Assembly (NCBI GenBank): GCA_007644065.1
Contig: VJWN01000020.1
Span: 611,874 to 675,873 of the forward strand
Direction: 5' to 3'
Source: Margaritispora aquatica
Taxonomy: Eukaryota > Ascomycota > Leotiomycetes > Helotiales > Discinellaceae
Length of the DNA: 64,000 bases
The notes beneath the pieces are model-generated. The model had not been told where the DNA came from. It saw only the letters and a program-made list of their open reading frames with translations, and did no database searches. The translations under genes and the position numbers were made by a program. Positions 44,131 to 54,830 of the stretch are shown piece after piece. The stretch's first letter is position 1, and the number at the start of each line of letters is the position of its first letter.

Positions 44131-46668
44131 ATGGCAGAGCTCAATGACGAGAACCATACTCGAATTAGTCGAGAAGAGTTGCGGTTATTGCAGGATAGTT
44201 CTGTTCAGGCAGAAAGGTTGGTGGAGGACAATTCAAGATTGCAGGACGAACTCGACAAATGTAGGGCTGCATCAACGCGAGTTGTGGGACTTGAGAAGGA
44301 AAATCAGCGCCTGGCTACTGAGCTCGATCAAGCATTGAAGCAACAGGCTGCCCAAACATGTCCTGAAAGTCATATGAGTAGAAGCACACCTATTGCTAGC
44401 AGCGAACCAACATCGCCAGTTGGAAGTGAGCCTGTTCTCTCCAATATGGTTTCCCGGGAGAAACACCGAGAACTGGTCCTTAAGTACAATGCGGTATGTT
44501 TAAACTATCATGCGATGAGGGAGGCCAAGACCGAGCTTGAAGGAATACGGGAAGCCGACAAAGCGAATCTGAGAAGGTGGAATGCCTTTAAGGAGGAGCA
44601 GGACGCGCGGATCGGAAAGAAAGACGAGAGGATACTGCGGCTTAGAGAGGAGGTACAAAAGCTGAGGCACCAGCTCAAAGATTTTAGACAGGAAACAAAT
44701 TTTCCTCTGATGGAAGAGCAGGATGTAGTGGGCCAGCCAGGTCCTCGCAATATTCAACTTACTGGAACCAGCCCCAAGGAGGTCACTGCAAACAGAGAGA
44801 AAGAGCATGCAGATCACGACGAAGAGGAGGAACTGCCGCTTCCTTTTCACCGAAATACATCTGATATATTTCCAGCCATTGAGGATACTCAATTCGAGGA
44901 TATTGAACACCGGCAATCCAGCTCGACTAGTGACTCTGACCCCATTTCAGAGGCAGATCAAAGAATTTCGGACAATGATATCAAGCTAGAACCATCAGAA
45001 GATGTTCTTTCTTCACCCAGCAGTTTGATCCTTATCTCTTCCAGAGCTATCAGGAGAGGTAACCCTAAGCCGAGGAAGTCTATCAAGACTGAAGCCCTTG
45101 AGAGTAGCCCAGTTGGTTTGGCAGCAATCAATGATTTGAATGAGAGTATTGACCTCGATGATATTGGAGAGAAAGTGGATACACCAAGGAAGCGGAAACG
45201 TGCGCTGGAGTTGAGTCGCAGGATTTCGGCTCTCACATCTTCTCCAACGTCTTCTGGAGCTCGCAGTAAAAGTCAAGACCACAGTAGCTCAACAGACGCC
45301 ACCGAAGTTCCCAGCGAAAGGACACCAACTACTCTCAAAAGTTCTGTGCTGCAGCCACGAAGTGTCAACGCCCCAATTTTGCCTCGGACATCCGACGATA
45401 GAGCGGCCAAAAAACGAAGGATAGCTGATGATCAAGCAGTGGGCAGTTTATTGGAGGATGGTGAATTTGTTGCTTTGCCTAATCCAACAGATGTTCAGAT
45501 ACCAGGGCGGCTTGATGACTTACTTACTACACCATCGCCAAAGAAACAGGCCCTCACTCCCGCCAGACTCCTCACATCCGGGAACCCAACAAGATCGGCT
45601 AGAGCCCTCGCACCATCCAGACTTGTATACGAGGTCAGGAGGGATACCAGCCCAGCCAGGGAGTACAATACCCCTAGTATGCTAGATCTAGGAGGCAGCA
45701 AGCGAGGACATGGAGATGTACTCCAACAACACTCTTCAAGGTTGACGACGACATCTCGAGAATTAGTCAGACTATCCTCACGAGATGGCCCTCGGACCTC
45801 TGCAGAGCTAGCAAGACCCCCATCAAGAGGGGCAGTCTCTAATCCTACTGTCTCGCCTAAAGCTTTCCTCAGGGAATCGAGCCCATTCTTCGAAGATCGG
45901 GCGTCCAAAGGAAAAGAAGCATCAAGATTGACAGACTTCTTCAAAAATGTACAAGCTAACATGACTCCTGTTTCGAAATCTCACAACCAAGGTAGCAATT
46001 CTCATCAAGTTACCCCCAACACTTCACTTCCGACCAAAAATTCACATTCACGTCAATCCACTAGGCCCTCTGCTAAGCGCCATTTTCGGTTGAGTCGAGG
46101 TAGTTCGGAGGTGCCCGATGTTCATCCAGACCAGGAGCCGTTGCGTCTACGTTCAGTACAATCTTTGACTCTTGGAGACTTCAAGATCAACCCGAACCAC
46201 AGTGAGGGCTATGGATATGCATACTCAGAAGTGATACGAGGAAAGGATGCTCGTCAGTGCCTACAAGGATGTACAAAGCCCGCTTGTTGTGGCCTCAAAT
46301 TCAGAGCTTTAGTTGAGGGCATGCGAGATCCAAATAAGCCACTTACTGCCTCCCAAGAAGAAGCAGATAGAAACCTTCTCAACGAATTTTTGGGGCGCGA
46401 TGCATACAAAGTTCAAAATATGACAAAGGAGGAAAGAGACGAGATGATTCTACAAGCTAAAACCCGCGAGTATGCTAATAAGCATGGAAAGCATCGTCAT
46501 GCATTCGAAAGAACTTCAAGTCCGCCCGGTTTTTGGAGAGCGGATTGGCCCTCTACACAAGAGGAGCTTGCCGACCGAGCGAAAGCGAAGGAGAAGGACA
46601 GGCTTGCTATAGAGGAGAGGTATAGAGAGGCAATGAGAGGAGGAAGATACATTTTCCGAGATGAGTGA
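44131..46668 (+). CDS. SAE2: Sae2/Ctp1/CtIP DNA end-resection activator
   Basis: This 845-aa single-exon protein carries the SAE2 C-terminal domain. It activates the Mre11-Rad50-Nbs1/Xrs2 nuclease to start resection of DNA double-strand breaks in the nucleus. Residues 1-190 form a coiled coil with heptads (LRLLQDSSVQAERLVEDNSR, ILRLREEVQKLRHQLKDF), as expected for oligomerisation. The middle, about 200-690, is disordered and rich in Ser/Pro and charged residues with many SP/TP sites (for example SSPTSS, TTPSPKK), candidates for CDK/ATM control. The C-terminal domain begins near residue 685 with the family signature: CLQGCTKPACCGLKFRALVEG (CxxC-type), FLGRDAYKVQNMTKEERDEM, and the RHR-type HGKHRHAFERTSSPPGFWRAD, whose core HRHAFER is the conserved catalytic-activation motif. 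It ends at the expected place. Filamentous fungal members are longer than yeast Sae2, so the length is normal. Confidence 0.95.
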   Translation: MAELNDENHTRISREELRLLQDSSVQAERLVEDNSRLQDELDKCRAASTRVVGLEKENQRLATELDQALKQQAAQTCPESHMSRSTPIASSEPTSPVGSEPVLSNMVSREKHRELVLKYNAVCLNYHAMREAKTELEGIREADKANLRRWNAFKEEQDARIGKKDERILRLREEVQKLRHQLKDFRQETNFPLMEEQDVVGQPGPRNIQLTGTSPKEVTANREKEHADHDEEEELPLPFHRNTSDIFPAIEDTQFEDIEHRQSSSTSDSDPISEADQRISDNDIKLEPSEDVLSSPSSLILISSRAIRRGNPKPRKSIKTEALESSPVGLAAINDLNESIDLDDIGEKVDTPRKRKRALELSRRISALTSSPTSSGARSKSQDHSSSTDATEVPSERTPTTLKSSVLQPRSVNAPILPRTSDDRAAKKRRIADDQAVGSLLEDGEFVALPNPTDVQIPGRLDDLLTTPSPKKQALTPARLLTSGNPTRSARALAPSRLVYEVRRDTSPAREYNTPSMLDLGGSKRGHGDVLQQHSSRLTTTSRELVRLSSRDGPRTSAELARPPSRGAVSNPTVSPKAFLRESSPFFEDRASKGKEASRLTDFFKNVQANMTPVSKSHNQGSNSHQVTPNTSLPTKNSHSRQSTRPSAKRHFRLSRGSSEVPDVHPDQEPLRLRSVQSLTLGDFKINPNHSEGYGYAYSEVIRGKDARQCLQGCTKPACCGLKFRALVEGMRDPNKPLTASQEEADRNLLNEFLGRDAYKVQNMTKEERDEMILQAKTREYANKHGKHRHAFERTSSPPGFWRADWPSTQEELADRAKAKEKDRLAIEERYREAMRGGRYIFRDE

Positions 46669-47174
46669 TTTGCCTAGTTTGTAGTGTTTTTCGGAGGTTG
46701 TATCAGAACTCTTGGAAGCATGTTTAGCTGGGAGTATCATCGGATATGGCGTATATCATTGACTTGGGATTGTTTAACTATAATTCTCAATTTAGAATTT
46801 GTGAATATCATTGGTATCGTGCTCACAACTCAATCGATGTTCAGGTTGACCATAATACCAAGGTTGATATTCTACCATGTCACGCATCTTTACTGAAAAC
46901 AACAGCTTTTGTTTACATAAGATTCATTTCAAACTAGTTATTCGCGAAATGACTGTTGATTTAATTCAACACCACGGGGCTTCAATATTTCTCGTGCTGC
47001 TTATTGATGACAATGCAAAGTGAGGCACCTATTTCTGTACTGTGGCTGTGCACGCTAAAACGGCTTCAACGGGAGTCGCAGAAACGGCGACAACATTGAA
47101 TCTCACATCCCTAACATCAACGTCCTCATCCCAAGCCAGCAATCGGAAAGAAGCGAGCTGGAAACTCATATACG
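46669..47174. promoter_or_regulatory. SAE2 3' flank and CDC50 promoter
   Basis: About 500 bp between two genes on the same strand. No coding frame is supported and no distinct motif is seen. Confidence 0.4.
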
Positions 47175-48733
47175 ATGGCAGACACGACCCCCGCAATGAT
47201 ACACCCGGATTCGATTGATTCCCAGGACCCGAACCTTGCGCCAGAGACGACAAAGACGAAGAGCAGGAGGCCGGCAAGTGAGGATTCCCCCTCCCATAAC
47301 AATTGTCGGGATGGACAAGAATACATGGGGAAAAGAGGGCTGATGAGTGATTGTGCGATACAGATACGGCGTTCCGACAGCAGCGGCTGAAGGCATGGCA
47401 GTAAGTGGCATCTGAAGATCTCACAAGGCTGGACAGAAGAAAGCTGACAGATGGGTTTGTAGACCAATTTTGACGCCTAAGACTGTGCTCCCCCTCTTCT
47501 TCGCTATTGGAATAATATTTGCGCCCATTGGGGGTGGATTGTTATATGCTAGCGCGCAGGTTAGTTCTCCCCCATCTAGAGAACATGAATTGGAGGCTGA
47601 CGACACTCTAAGATCCAAGAACTTATCCTTGACTATACACATTGCTTCGACAGGGCACCAGACTATCCAGCAGTTGACAAGATGTCAACAAATGATGTCA
47701 CCTCACACTTCAACCAAAACTCCTCAGAAACCTATAAAGCAGGCCCAGCACTCTGGTCGAAGAGGACAGTAAATTATACCTGGGGCCCTGGTGTTACAAT
47801 CCCTACGACCCAATGTGTCATTCAATTTTCCATACCAAACAGAATGAATCCTCCAGTTCTTTTTTACTATCGTCTAACGAACTTCTACCAAAATCACCGA
47901 CGGTATGCCAAAAGTTTCAATACTGATCAGTTGTCGGGGAAGGCTGTAAGTGCGGACAGCATCGCCTCAAGTGATTGCTCGCCATTGACTACCGTTACTG
48001 AGCCGGATGGAACAAGGAAACCTTATTATCCATGTGGTCTTGCACCAAATTCCGTTTTCAATGATACATTTGGATCTCCAATTCTCATAACACCTAGGAG
48101 TGAGAACGCAACTGTCGCAAATGGCAACATAACCTACGTAATGAAAAACAACAGTGGAATTGCATGGACCAGCGATAGAGCTCTGTATGGGCAGAGCGAC
48201 TACAGCACCGACTGGTCGGCTGTTGCCGTACCTCCTAACTGGGTAAAGAGATACCCGAACAACTATAGCGCAGAGTATCACCCAAATTTGGTTGACGATG
48301 AAGCATTCCAAGTGTGGATGCGTCTTGCTGGCTTGCCAACCTTTTCGAAGCTTGCACAAAGAAACGATGACGACGTCATGCTTGCGGGAACATATGAGGT
48401 CTCTGTCAATCTGAGTAAGAATATTTCCCCAAAATTTTACTACAAACCCATACTAATATCATCTCAGACTTCAACGTGACCGAATACGGTGGCACAAAAT
48501 CCATCATCATCTCAACCCGCACTATCATGGGCGGCAAGAATCCCTTTCTAGGCATTGCCTACGTTGTTGTGGGAGGTATCTGCATCCTCCTCGGCGCCCT
48601 CTTCACAGTGACACATCTGATCAAGCCCCGAAAGCTCGGTGATCACACCTATCTCTCATGGAACAACGACTCTCCTAGCGCGGCCACCACTTCAGGACGA
48701 GATGGGCCTGCGGGCGGGGACAGCCATGCATAG
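47175..48733 (+). CDS. CDC50/Lem3 family, P4-ATPase (flippase) accessory subunit
   Basis: This non-catalytic subunit escorts P4-ATPases out of the endoplasmic reticulum and is needed for phospholipid flipping. There are five exons: 47175-47277, 47364-47400 (37 nt), 47463-47559, 47613-48414 and 48468-48733, all GT-AG and in phase, 434 aa. Family signs: [20 protein letters not shown] just before TM1 (about 55-77, [20 protein letters not shown]), a large extracytosolic loop with N-glycosylation sites (NVT, NYT, NNS) and conserved Cys, [54 protein letters not shown], then TM2 ([19 protein letters not shown]) and a short cytosolic tail. Which of the fungal paralogues (Cdc50, Lem3/Ros3, Crf1) it corresponds to cannot be decided here. 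Confidence 0.95.
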
Positions 48734-49730
48734 AAGTGCTGTGTTGTGCTGTGCACAAAGGTTACGATTGAAATGAAAATTGTTGAGTGTCAAATGAGGC
48801 ACAGAGAGCGCGAGAGCAATGGAGAGATTTTGTCTGTACTATAGTACCGTGGAGAGTGAGGAGGCTGTTTTCCTTACATGATATCTGCCATAGCGGTTTG
48901 GGTTTTTGGGCGCAGAGTTTTTTCGCCTCTTATGAACGAATGGATCTTTATTGCAATGCGATAGTATGGGTCGCGTCTGGGATCTTATGTTTTGTTCACT
49001 ACATAGAAATGCGAGGAGCGATTGATTGTATATTTGATTTCCCTGAACCAAAGCTATGCTGTGCCATTTGATTCATGTTGGCGAAGTATCTAATTTTAGT
49101 CCTACAAACGCCGCTTGCTATGCTACTGGTCATGAGCCATCCACGTCTGTTGATCCGAAGACACACTGTTCTTCGACCTTTCGTGCCAATGTGTAACCCT
49201 CATGCTTTGCAAAGAGTGGCATGGCTAACCTGTCTAGGTTTTTGTTCCCCACAGTTTCGTATACAGCTTGCGTTTCTCTTGTGAAACTTGACAGTAGCAG
49301 GTTCGCATCTGCTATTTTGGATTTTTTGATATTGCGTTTGAAAGTTCAGAGTTTTAAATCAAGTCCAGCAAAACCTTGCGTGATAGATGATGGAGACAAT
49401 CCTTCAGATGATTGTAACCAAACTTTCATATTCTTTACTCCGTAGGCTGGCTGCTCGCCTCTTTAGTCTTTCGTCTTGTACATAACTGACCATGCATGGA
49501 AGGTGTGGCAGTGACATTGATATGCGTCAATGTACTTCACCACTTTCCCAGTGGCAGATTCAGAGATCTAGACCTAAATTCTAAATGCCATTGGTTGGTG
49601 AATACTTCTACAACATGGCTATTATCACTGAACATCCAATTGCGGTGTACTTCTCTGTATACCGAGAAAGGATGTTTAGACCAAAGGAGACATGTGCATG
49701 TAATCGCTAAGGATATATGTGATTCCATTC
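48734..49730. other. Intergenic between convergent CDC50 and ATG5
   Basis: About 1 kb of 3' flanks of two genes pointing at each other. Open frames are short with no domain. Confidence 0.5.
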
Positions 49731-50593
49731 TCAGGCATCAATCATCAGGACACTCAAATGGAGCCAGCCATCAGCATATGCAGCTTCTCGCATGAGATCT
49801 TCCAAGGGTGCTCGAAAAGGAACTGGTGCACCGTGCAACATAGGCTCTGCTAATATGGCATCTCGTCTGCTCGGGAATAGGGACGGGAGCAGCTGATTCA
49901 GAGCAATCCCCAGTGTCATAGTCTCTCGAGTTGCTGTTTTGGGTGGCATTAAAGTCTGTACAATTTTGAATGAGCCCAGGGTTGAGAATTCGGTAGGTGA
50001 GGAGGGAATGTAGACTCGTAGTGGGATGTTCTTCAGCGGGGTCGGCGGGTTGAGAAGGATAGATTGAATTTTGGCATAAGTTGCTAAATCATCTGCTGAG
50101 GTGAGCGTAATGTCGCAATTTCAGGGATGACATTCTCACTATCCTGCACCGAGTTCCACAGCTGTGTAGAGTGCTCCTTAGACATAGACATGATGCCTTT
50201 CGCAGTGCCATTTCGTATGAAGTCTGCCTATACTCGCATTACCGAGTTAGTGTATCCCACCAACATATGCAGAGCCGGAATAGGTACGCGACAGCGACAT
50301 ACCTCCTTGACGCTGTTGATAAATGTATCGTGAATATCGAAGAGTGGGCCGTCACCTAGGACTAGTCTCCACGGTAGTTGAGGTTGGTATAGATCGTAGA
50401 GCAGGCCAGCCGGGAGGTTCTTCAAGAGGATACCTTCATGCGAGAAGCTAGATGCGGGCCCAAAGAAGGAGGTTAGACGTGGGAGGAGAAGTGCCAGGTA
50501 GGAGAGGCGTGGAATTTGAATGAGGTATGGGACCGCTGAGGAAGGATGTGTGATATGGAGGGGGATGCTGGACTCCCAGATGTGCGACTGCAT
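49731..50593 (-). CDS. ATG5: Autophagy protein Atg5
   Basis: Atg5 is conjugated to Atg12 and with Atg16 forms the E3-like complex that attaches Atg8 to phosphatidylethanolamine on the forming autophagosome. Exons are 50593-50303, 50227-50140 and 50095 (or 50092)-49731. Introns have GTATGT and GTGAGA donors. The last acceptor is CAGCAG, so the protein is 247 or 246 aa depending on which AG is used (TDDLATYAK or NDLATYAK). The N-terminal ubiquitin-like domain starts [15 protein letters not shown], then [17 protein letters not shown] and [26 protein letters not shown]. The lysine accepting Atg12 should lie in the helix [19 protein letters not shown]. The second ubiquitin-like domain is [10 protein letters not shown]...[10 protein letters not shown], and the C-terminus [16 protein letters not shown] is typical. 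It is somewhat shorter than many orthologues but complete at both ends. Confidence 0.96.
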
Positions 50594-51195
50594 GGTTTAG
50601 TTGATTGTCTGTTTTTGCCAGTCTGGGTCGCAGAATGCGGGGAAAGATCCAGTCTCTTTCGAACGAGACTATCCTCAATGTGCTGCAGCTTACCACCTGT
50701 GTTTCGGACTCTAAATAGAGGTGCGGATGATCGGGAACTATTGCTTGGTATGTTCTCCAGAGAAGAGGTGAAAATACAAACTTCGATACCGATATCGATG
50801 CTACCTCACCTCAAATGCAAGCGAAGATGAGCAAGGCTGAGTTGATACCCCTGTTAGACTCATTGTTGGTTGATGTCTACATCGCTTCATCTATCCGATA
50901 GAGGGGCGAGGCTGAAGCACCAAGCCAGTGCAGTTCTTGTTTCGGATCTTGGTTTCCCCGTTGAGTTGATAACTCCGTGCCGTTCGGGCGGTCTTCACCC
51001 TCACCTCTTCAAATCCCTCCTCCCTCTCTGAGATATTGTTGTTCTTGGATCTTACGACGTCCTGTGTATTCTTTCTTAGCTTCGCTGCTAGTTGTTATCT
51101 ATTTGACTCTTCACGTCGGTAGCATCTCAGGTTCTATCTATCTTCACACCAAGACGCAGTGGGTTATATCTCCCGTTTCGCCAGAGGTAGGCGGC
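50594..51195. other. ATG5 upstream region
   Basis: About 600 bp with no supported coding frame; it should contain the ATG5 promoter. A small plus-strand open frame near 50977-51270 is not supported. Confidence 0.4.
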
Positions 51196-52860
51196 TCAGC
51201 TCCACTCGAATATCTTTGGCAAATGAGTGAACGGGATACTCAGCCCAGCCTTCGACTTCGCGTCTCGTAGAAATTCAAGAGAAAAGTATTGGCACACTAC
51301 TTCTGCACTTCCGTGTTCAAGGAAGGCTTTGCCCTGTAGTATGGCATTAGCGTCAGTTTCATTGACTCGGTGCTTCAGATATATCCGGTTCCCCATACCC
51401 TGTCTTTGCATTTGCATGAGCACATCTGGATCTGGATGAATTTGGGCACATTACCAGACAACTGCCCACATGCTGAAAGATGGGCTGCAAACACTTGTTT
51501 GTCAAAATGAAAAACGGAGCACGACTTTATTAGGCTGCGTGCATGTGTGTAAGGCTCGACTCGTGCATTGAAGTGCGAAATCCAGACTGAAGTTGCGAGA
51601 CAGATCTTCGAACTGCTATGGAGATACATAATGGAGTATCTGCAAGCTAGTATGATTTATGGAGCCTTTGTATATTCTTGCCTGGGATTCCCCTCATAAA
51701 ACATTTGCCAGGTTAGTCGAGCCTGATGTGGACGTTCTTCGACTTCTAGCTTTCATCCGGAACATTTCCAGTCCTTGCATTTTGCATTTCATTGATGCCG
51801 ACGACATCGATCTGACGACTCATGCCGCACGTTGGTGCCGGCATTAGCAAAAAACTGTGAACTCGTCCACATCCACGTGTGATACAATTGAGTCAATAGA
51901 GTGACTACTGCAGTATAATCCACCCATCCATGCGCCATGTCCGACTGTAGTCCCGAGACAATATGGGATTGGATAATAAGAAATTGGTTAGAAAGATCAG
52001 GAAAATTCAGAACAGCACAAACTGATCTTCCCGCGTGGATCTTGCAGCCATCCAAAGTACTGTATTAGATTCATAGCACCAGGGGCACCTTGCAACGACA
52101 GGTGACAACGAAGTTCTGTGTGGACATTTCGCCCTGGAAGGGCCAAAGAACATGCGGATTGAATAAATTCGAAGAAACGGCTGGCCTTCCAGCAGGGGGC
52201 GATATTTGGATTTCCCATCTTCGGCTGTATCAGAAATGCTTACCTGACCAGGAGTCCTAGTCGGGATATTTTGCCGTTGCAGAGCTGAGATGAAAAAAGC
52301 GGCCTGTGCTGGATCGGAGAAGCTTGCGAGAGTTCCTCTTACCAATCAGCCCTTATCCAGGATCACCACGAATCTGAAATGTGGAATTTTGAAACGCACA
52401 AACACATCGCTCGCTTAGGAGAAGAGCCCATATGTCTGCAGGGAACACGATTACGCTCGGCCCTATCAATATTCAGGGATCTCACGTGGAAGTATGGTAG
52501 AATTCGTCTCATTCTGCATGACGAAGCACTGCCAGTGTCTGACAAGAGCCACGAGTGTGGGGATATGGTCTTGAGATGTATCCTGGCAAGGTCAAGTTGT
52601 TGAACCAGCTTACAGGATCCTGCATCGGCCTTGTTTCCACAGATGGAGTCTTGCGTCGGGTACCTGATCTGATGGAGATCATCCTACTGTATGGAGCTAC
52701 GGCTGGCTCTTGACCATATACCTGGGGGTGATCTGCTGCTTTCCTTTCCTTTTGATCTCTATGTACCTTTTCTTTCGTCTAGTATCAACATGCCAAGCCC
52801 TTGCAACTAGGACTGTTGTGTCGCCAAAAGAAAAACGGGAGTTGAAACCCAAACAGATTC
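51196..52860 (-). pseudogene. Broken minus-strand coding remnant, unidentified
   Basis: Several minus-strand stretches read like protein and are separated by consensus-like introns, but stops and frame changes interrupt them. In order from the right: DTTVLVARAWHVDTRRKKR (near 52810), LVQQLDLARIHLKTISPHSW (near 52600), LVRGTLASFSDPAQAAFFISALQRQ (near 52300, after an in-frame TGA), then across a GTAAGC...GGAAG intron SRFFEFIQSACSLALPG and LQGAPGAMNLIQYFGWLQDPRGK (near 52050), SVWISHFNARVEPYTHARSL (near 51570) and GKAFLEHGSAEVVCQYFSLEF ending at a stop at 51196. I do not recognise the family. It may be a decayed gene or an active gene with an intron pattern I failed to resolve. Confidence 0.4.
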
Positions 52861-52882
52861 GCAATTGTACAGAATAGTCAAA

Positions 52883-54830
52883 ATGGTTAGTGGTGGAATC
52901 CCAAGTGGAGCTATTGGTGCTTCGGTTGGAGTTCTGCTTTACTCGACAATATGCTTTATCTTGTGCTTTCTACTGGTTTTGCTCCTAATTAGTTTTGGGG
53001 AAAGATGGACTTGTAAGTTGAGGCGAACTACAATGGAATCGTTACTAAGCTTAAGTTAATTTTTATAGATGTTACTTTGTTTTCGACTTTCACAGCCCTA
53101 AGTTCCTTCGCATCTATTATTCAACAATTGCACTATGCTATAGCCTGGGCCATCATCAAGCAGGCTCAATTCGAAAAGGCTGAGAAGAGCTTAACACATA
53201 AAGGACTGGCATTCGGTGGCTCAGCACAAATTGTTGACCAAGTCCTGTTCTTCATTCGTAAGTATTCTCATTCTTTCAACATAGAAAACATACTAATTTA
53301 ATGTAGAGTTCTATTGCTATAATGTCATGGCTTTAAATATTCTTTTTTGGTAAGGCTTTCCACCATAACCCTTCAAACCAATACTAAATAACTAGGACTG
53401 TGGCACTTTTCACTGGTTCATGGAATATTCGTGCCAAATGGCTTGGAGACTATATTGATTGGGTCGGCACAATAGCCAAAATTTTCTCTGTGGTCTTCCC
53501 AAGCTTGATTGTTGGTCTTATAAATGTCGAAGCTATCCAAAACAACCCTGCAGCTTTCATTGTTACCTCATACTTTGCAATGTTCTCAAGTCTATCCATG
53601 GGAACTATACTGCTGGTTTTGATTCTATACAAGTACATGAAAACACGCCGACTCGTCTCAGGATATGGAAAGAGAGGGAGGTGGTGGGCATCTCACGAGC
53701 GAAGCCAGGCAAGTAGTGCAGACCATACGGTCGACACTGTGACTTCTGCGGTAGCTTCCAGTACGCGAAGATCTATTGTAAGTCCTGTATTTTTATTACT
53801 GGTGTGGTTTCTAAAATAATGGGGCTCCCGAGTGCTGTTGAAGAAGAAGATCTTCTGGATATTTAGCTCTGTTCTCCCAGTGTCTAGGCGTGAGAGACTA
53901 ATTGTCAACAGTATGATAGAGCTTTACTCGTGCGATTCTCCTTGGGATTCATAATCATGGCGTAAGTAGGACTACACCATGCGGTGGTGTCTATTTTGCT
54001 AAACTTAATAGGGTTTTCGAGGTTGCCATTATAATCTTCACCTTGATACAGGCAAGTAATAATGCAAGCATTGCTGCTGCAGGGAAGCCAGACTTCAGCC
54101 TAGGTGGAACAATCACTGATATCATACTCTTTCTTCCCGGCGTCTCAGCTTCGCTTATCGCTTTCCTTATCTTGTAAGTTCATCTCCATAGGTCACCTTT
54201 TCACAGGCTTACCACGAAATACAATTCTAACCATGGTTTCTAAAATCTAGCGGGACCACTAAATCTTGGAAGCAATATCGGGATTTAGTCCTCGGATGCT
54301 GTGGCCTCCGAAAACACCTTGCTAAGAATAAGAAGCGACTTCGAAGTCTAGAGAATGGGACTGAGTCTCAAGGAGGGCTAGAGTTTTCGCGTCTGCCAAG
54401 CCTTCATAAGAGACCCTCCGAGGAAGAGCGTCGGAAGGCCAAAGAGGCTGAAGATCGCGTTCGAATGTTCACCAAAGAGAACATTCCAGACAGCGAATCA
54501 TCCATCGATGGTGCCTCAATAGATGAGATCTCCGTTGCGCCTCCAGCATCTACCAAGACTTCGCTAGGACGTGTTCGTGCAGCAAGCGAAACTCGAACAG
54601 TGCAATTTAATCGTCCCCGTCCAGCTGTCATCCGCCCAGGAAGACAAACGCCCGTAGGCAATATCGGATTGCCTCCAAATATGGGGCCAATCGAACCAGT
54701 AATGCAATATGAGCGGCAGAACCAGCATCGAGAGAGTGAACGCGATAGGAGGTTCGTTCATAATACCTTGTCCCCACCTATGGACTTCATTGAGTCGGAT
54801 TCAAGTAGTGAGCTAGTGAATCAGCGCTGA
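52883..54830 (+). CDS. Multipass integral membrane protein, fungal seven-helix type
   Basis: This is a seven-exon gene: 52883-53012, 53069-53257, 53307-53349, 53396-53777, 53912-53961, 54012-54173 and 54251-54830. Every junction is GT-AG and in phase, giving 511 aa. The start is MVSGGIPSGAIG. About seven hydrophobic segments are visible: SVGVLLYSTICFILCFLLVL, FSTFTALSSFASIIQQLHYA, FYCYNVMALNILFW plus TVALFTG, IAKIFSVVFPSLIVGLINV, YFAMFSSLSMGTILLVLIL, VRFSLGFIIMAVFEVAIIIF and DIILFLPGVSASLIAFLIF. After the last helix comes FGTTKSWKQYRDLVLGCCG and then a cytosolic tail of about 190 residues, Ser/Arg-rich. The layout (N-terminal seven helices and a long C-terminal tail) resembles fungal GPCR-like proteins, but no receptor signature is clear, so a signalling role is only a possibility. 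Confidence 0.85.

Noticed and set aside
52865..52882. Upstream alternative start of the seven-exon membrane protein
   Set aside because: It would begin at a non-ATG codon; the ATG at 52883 gives a normal N-terminus.
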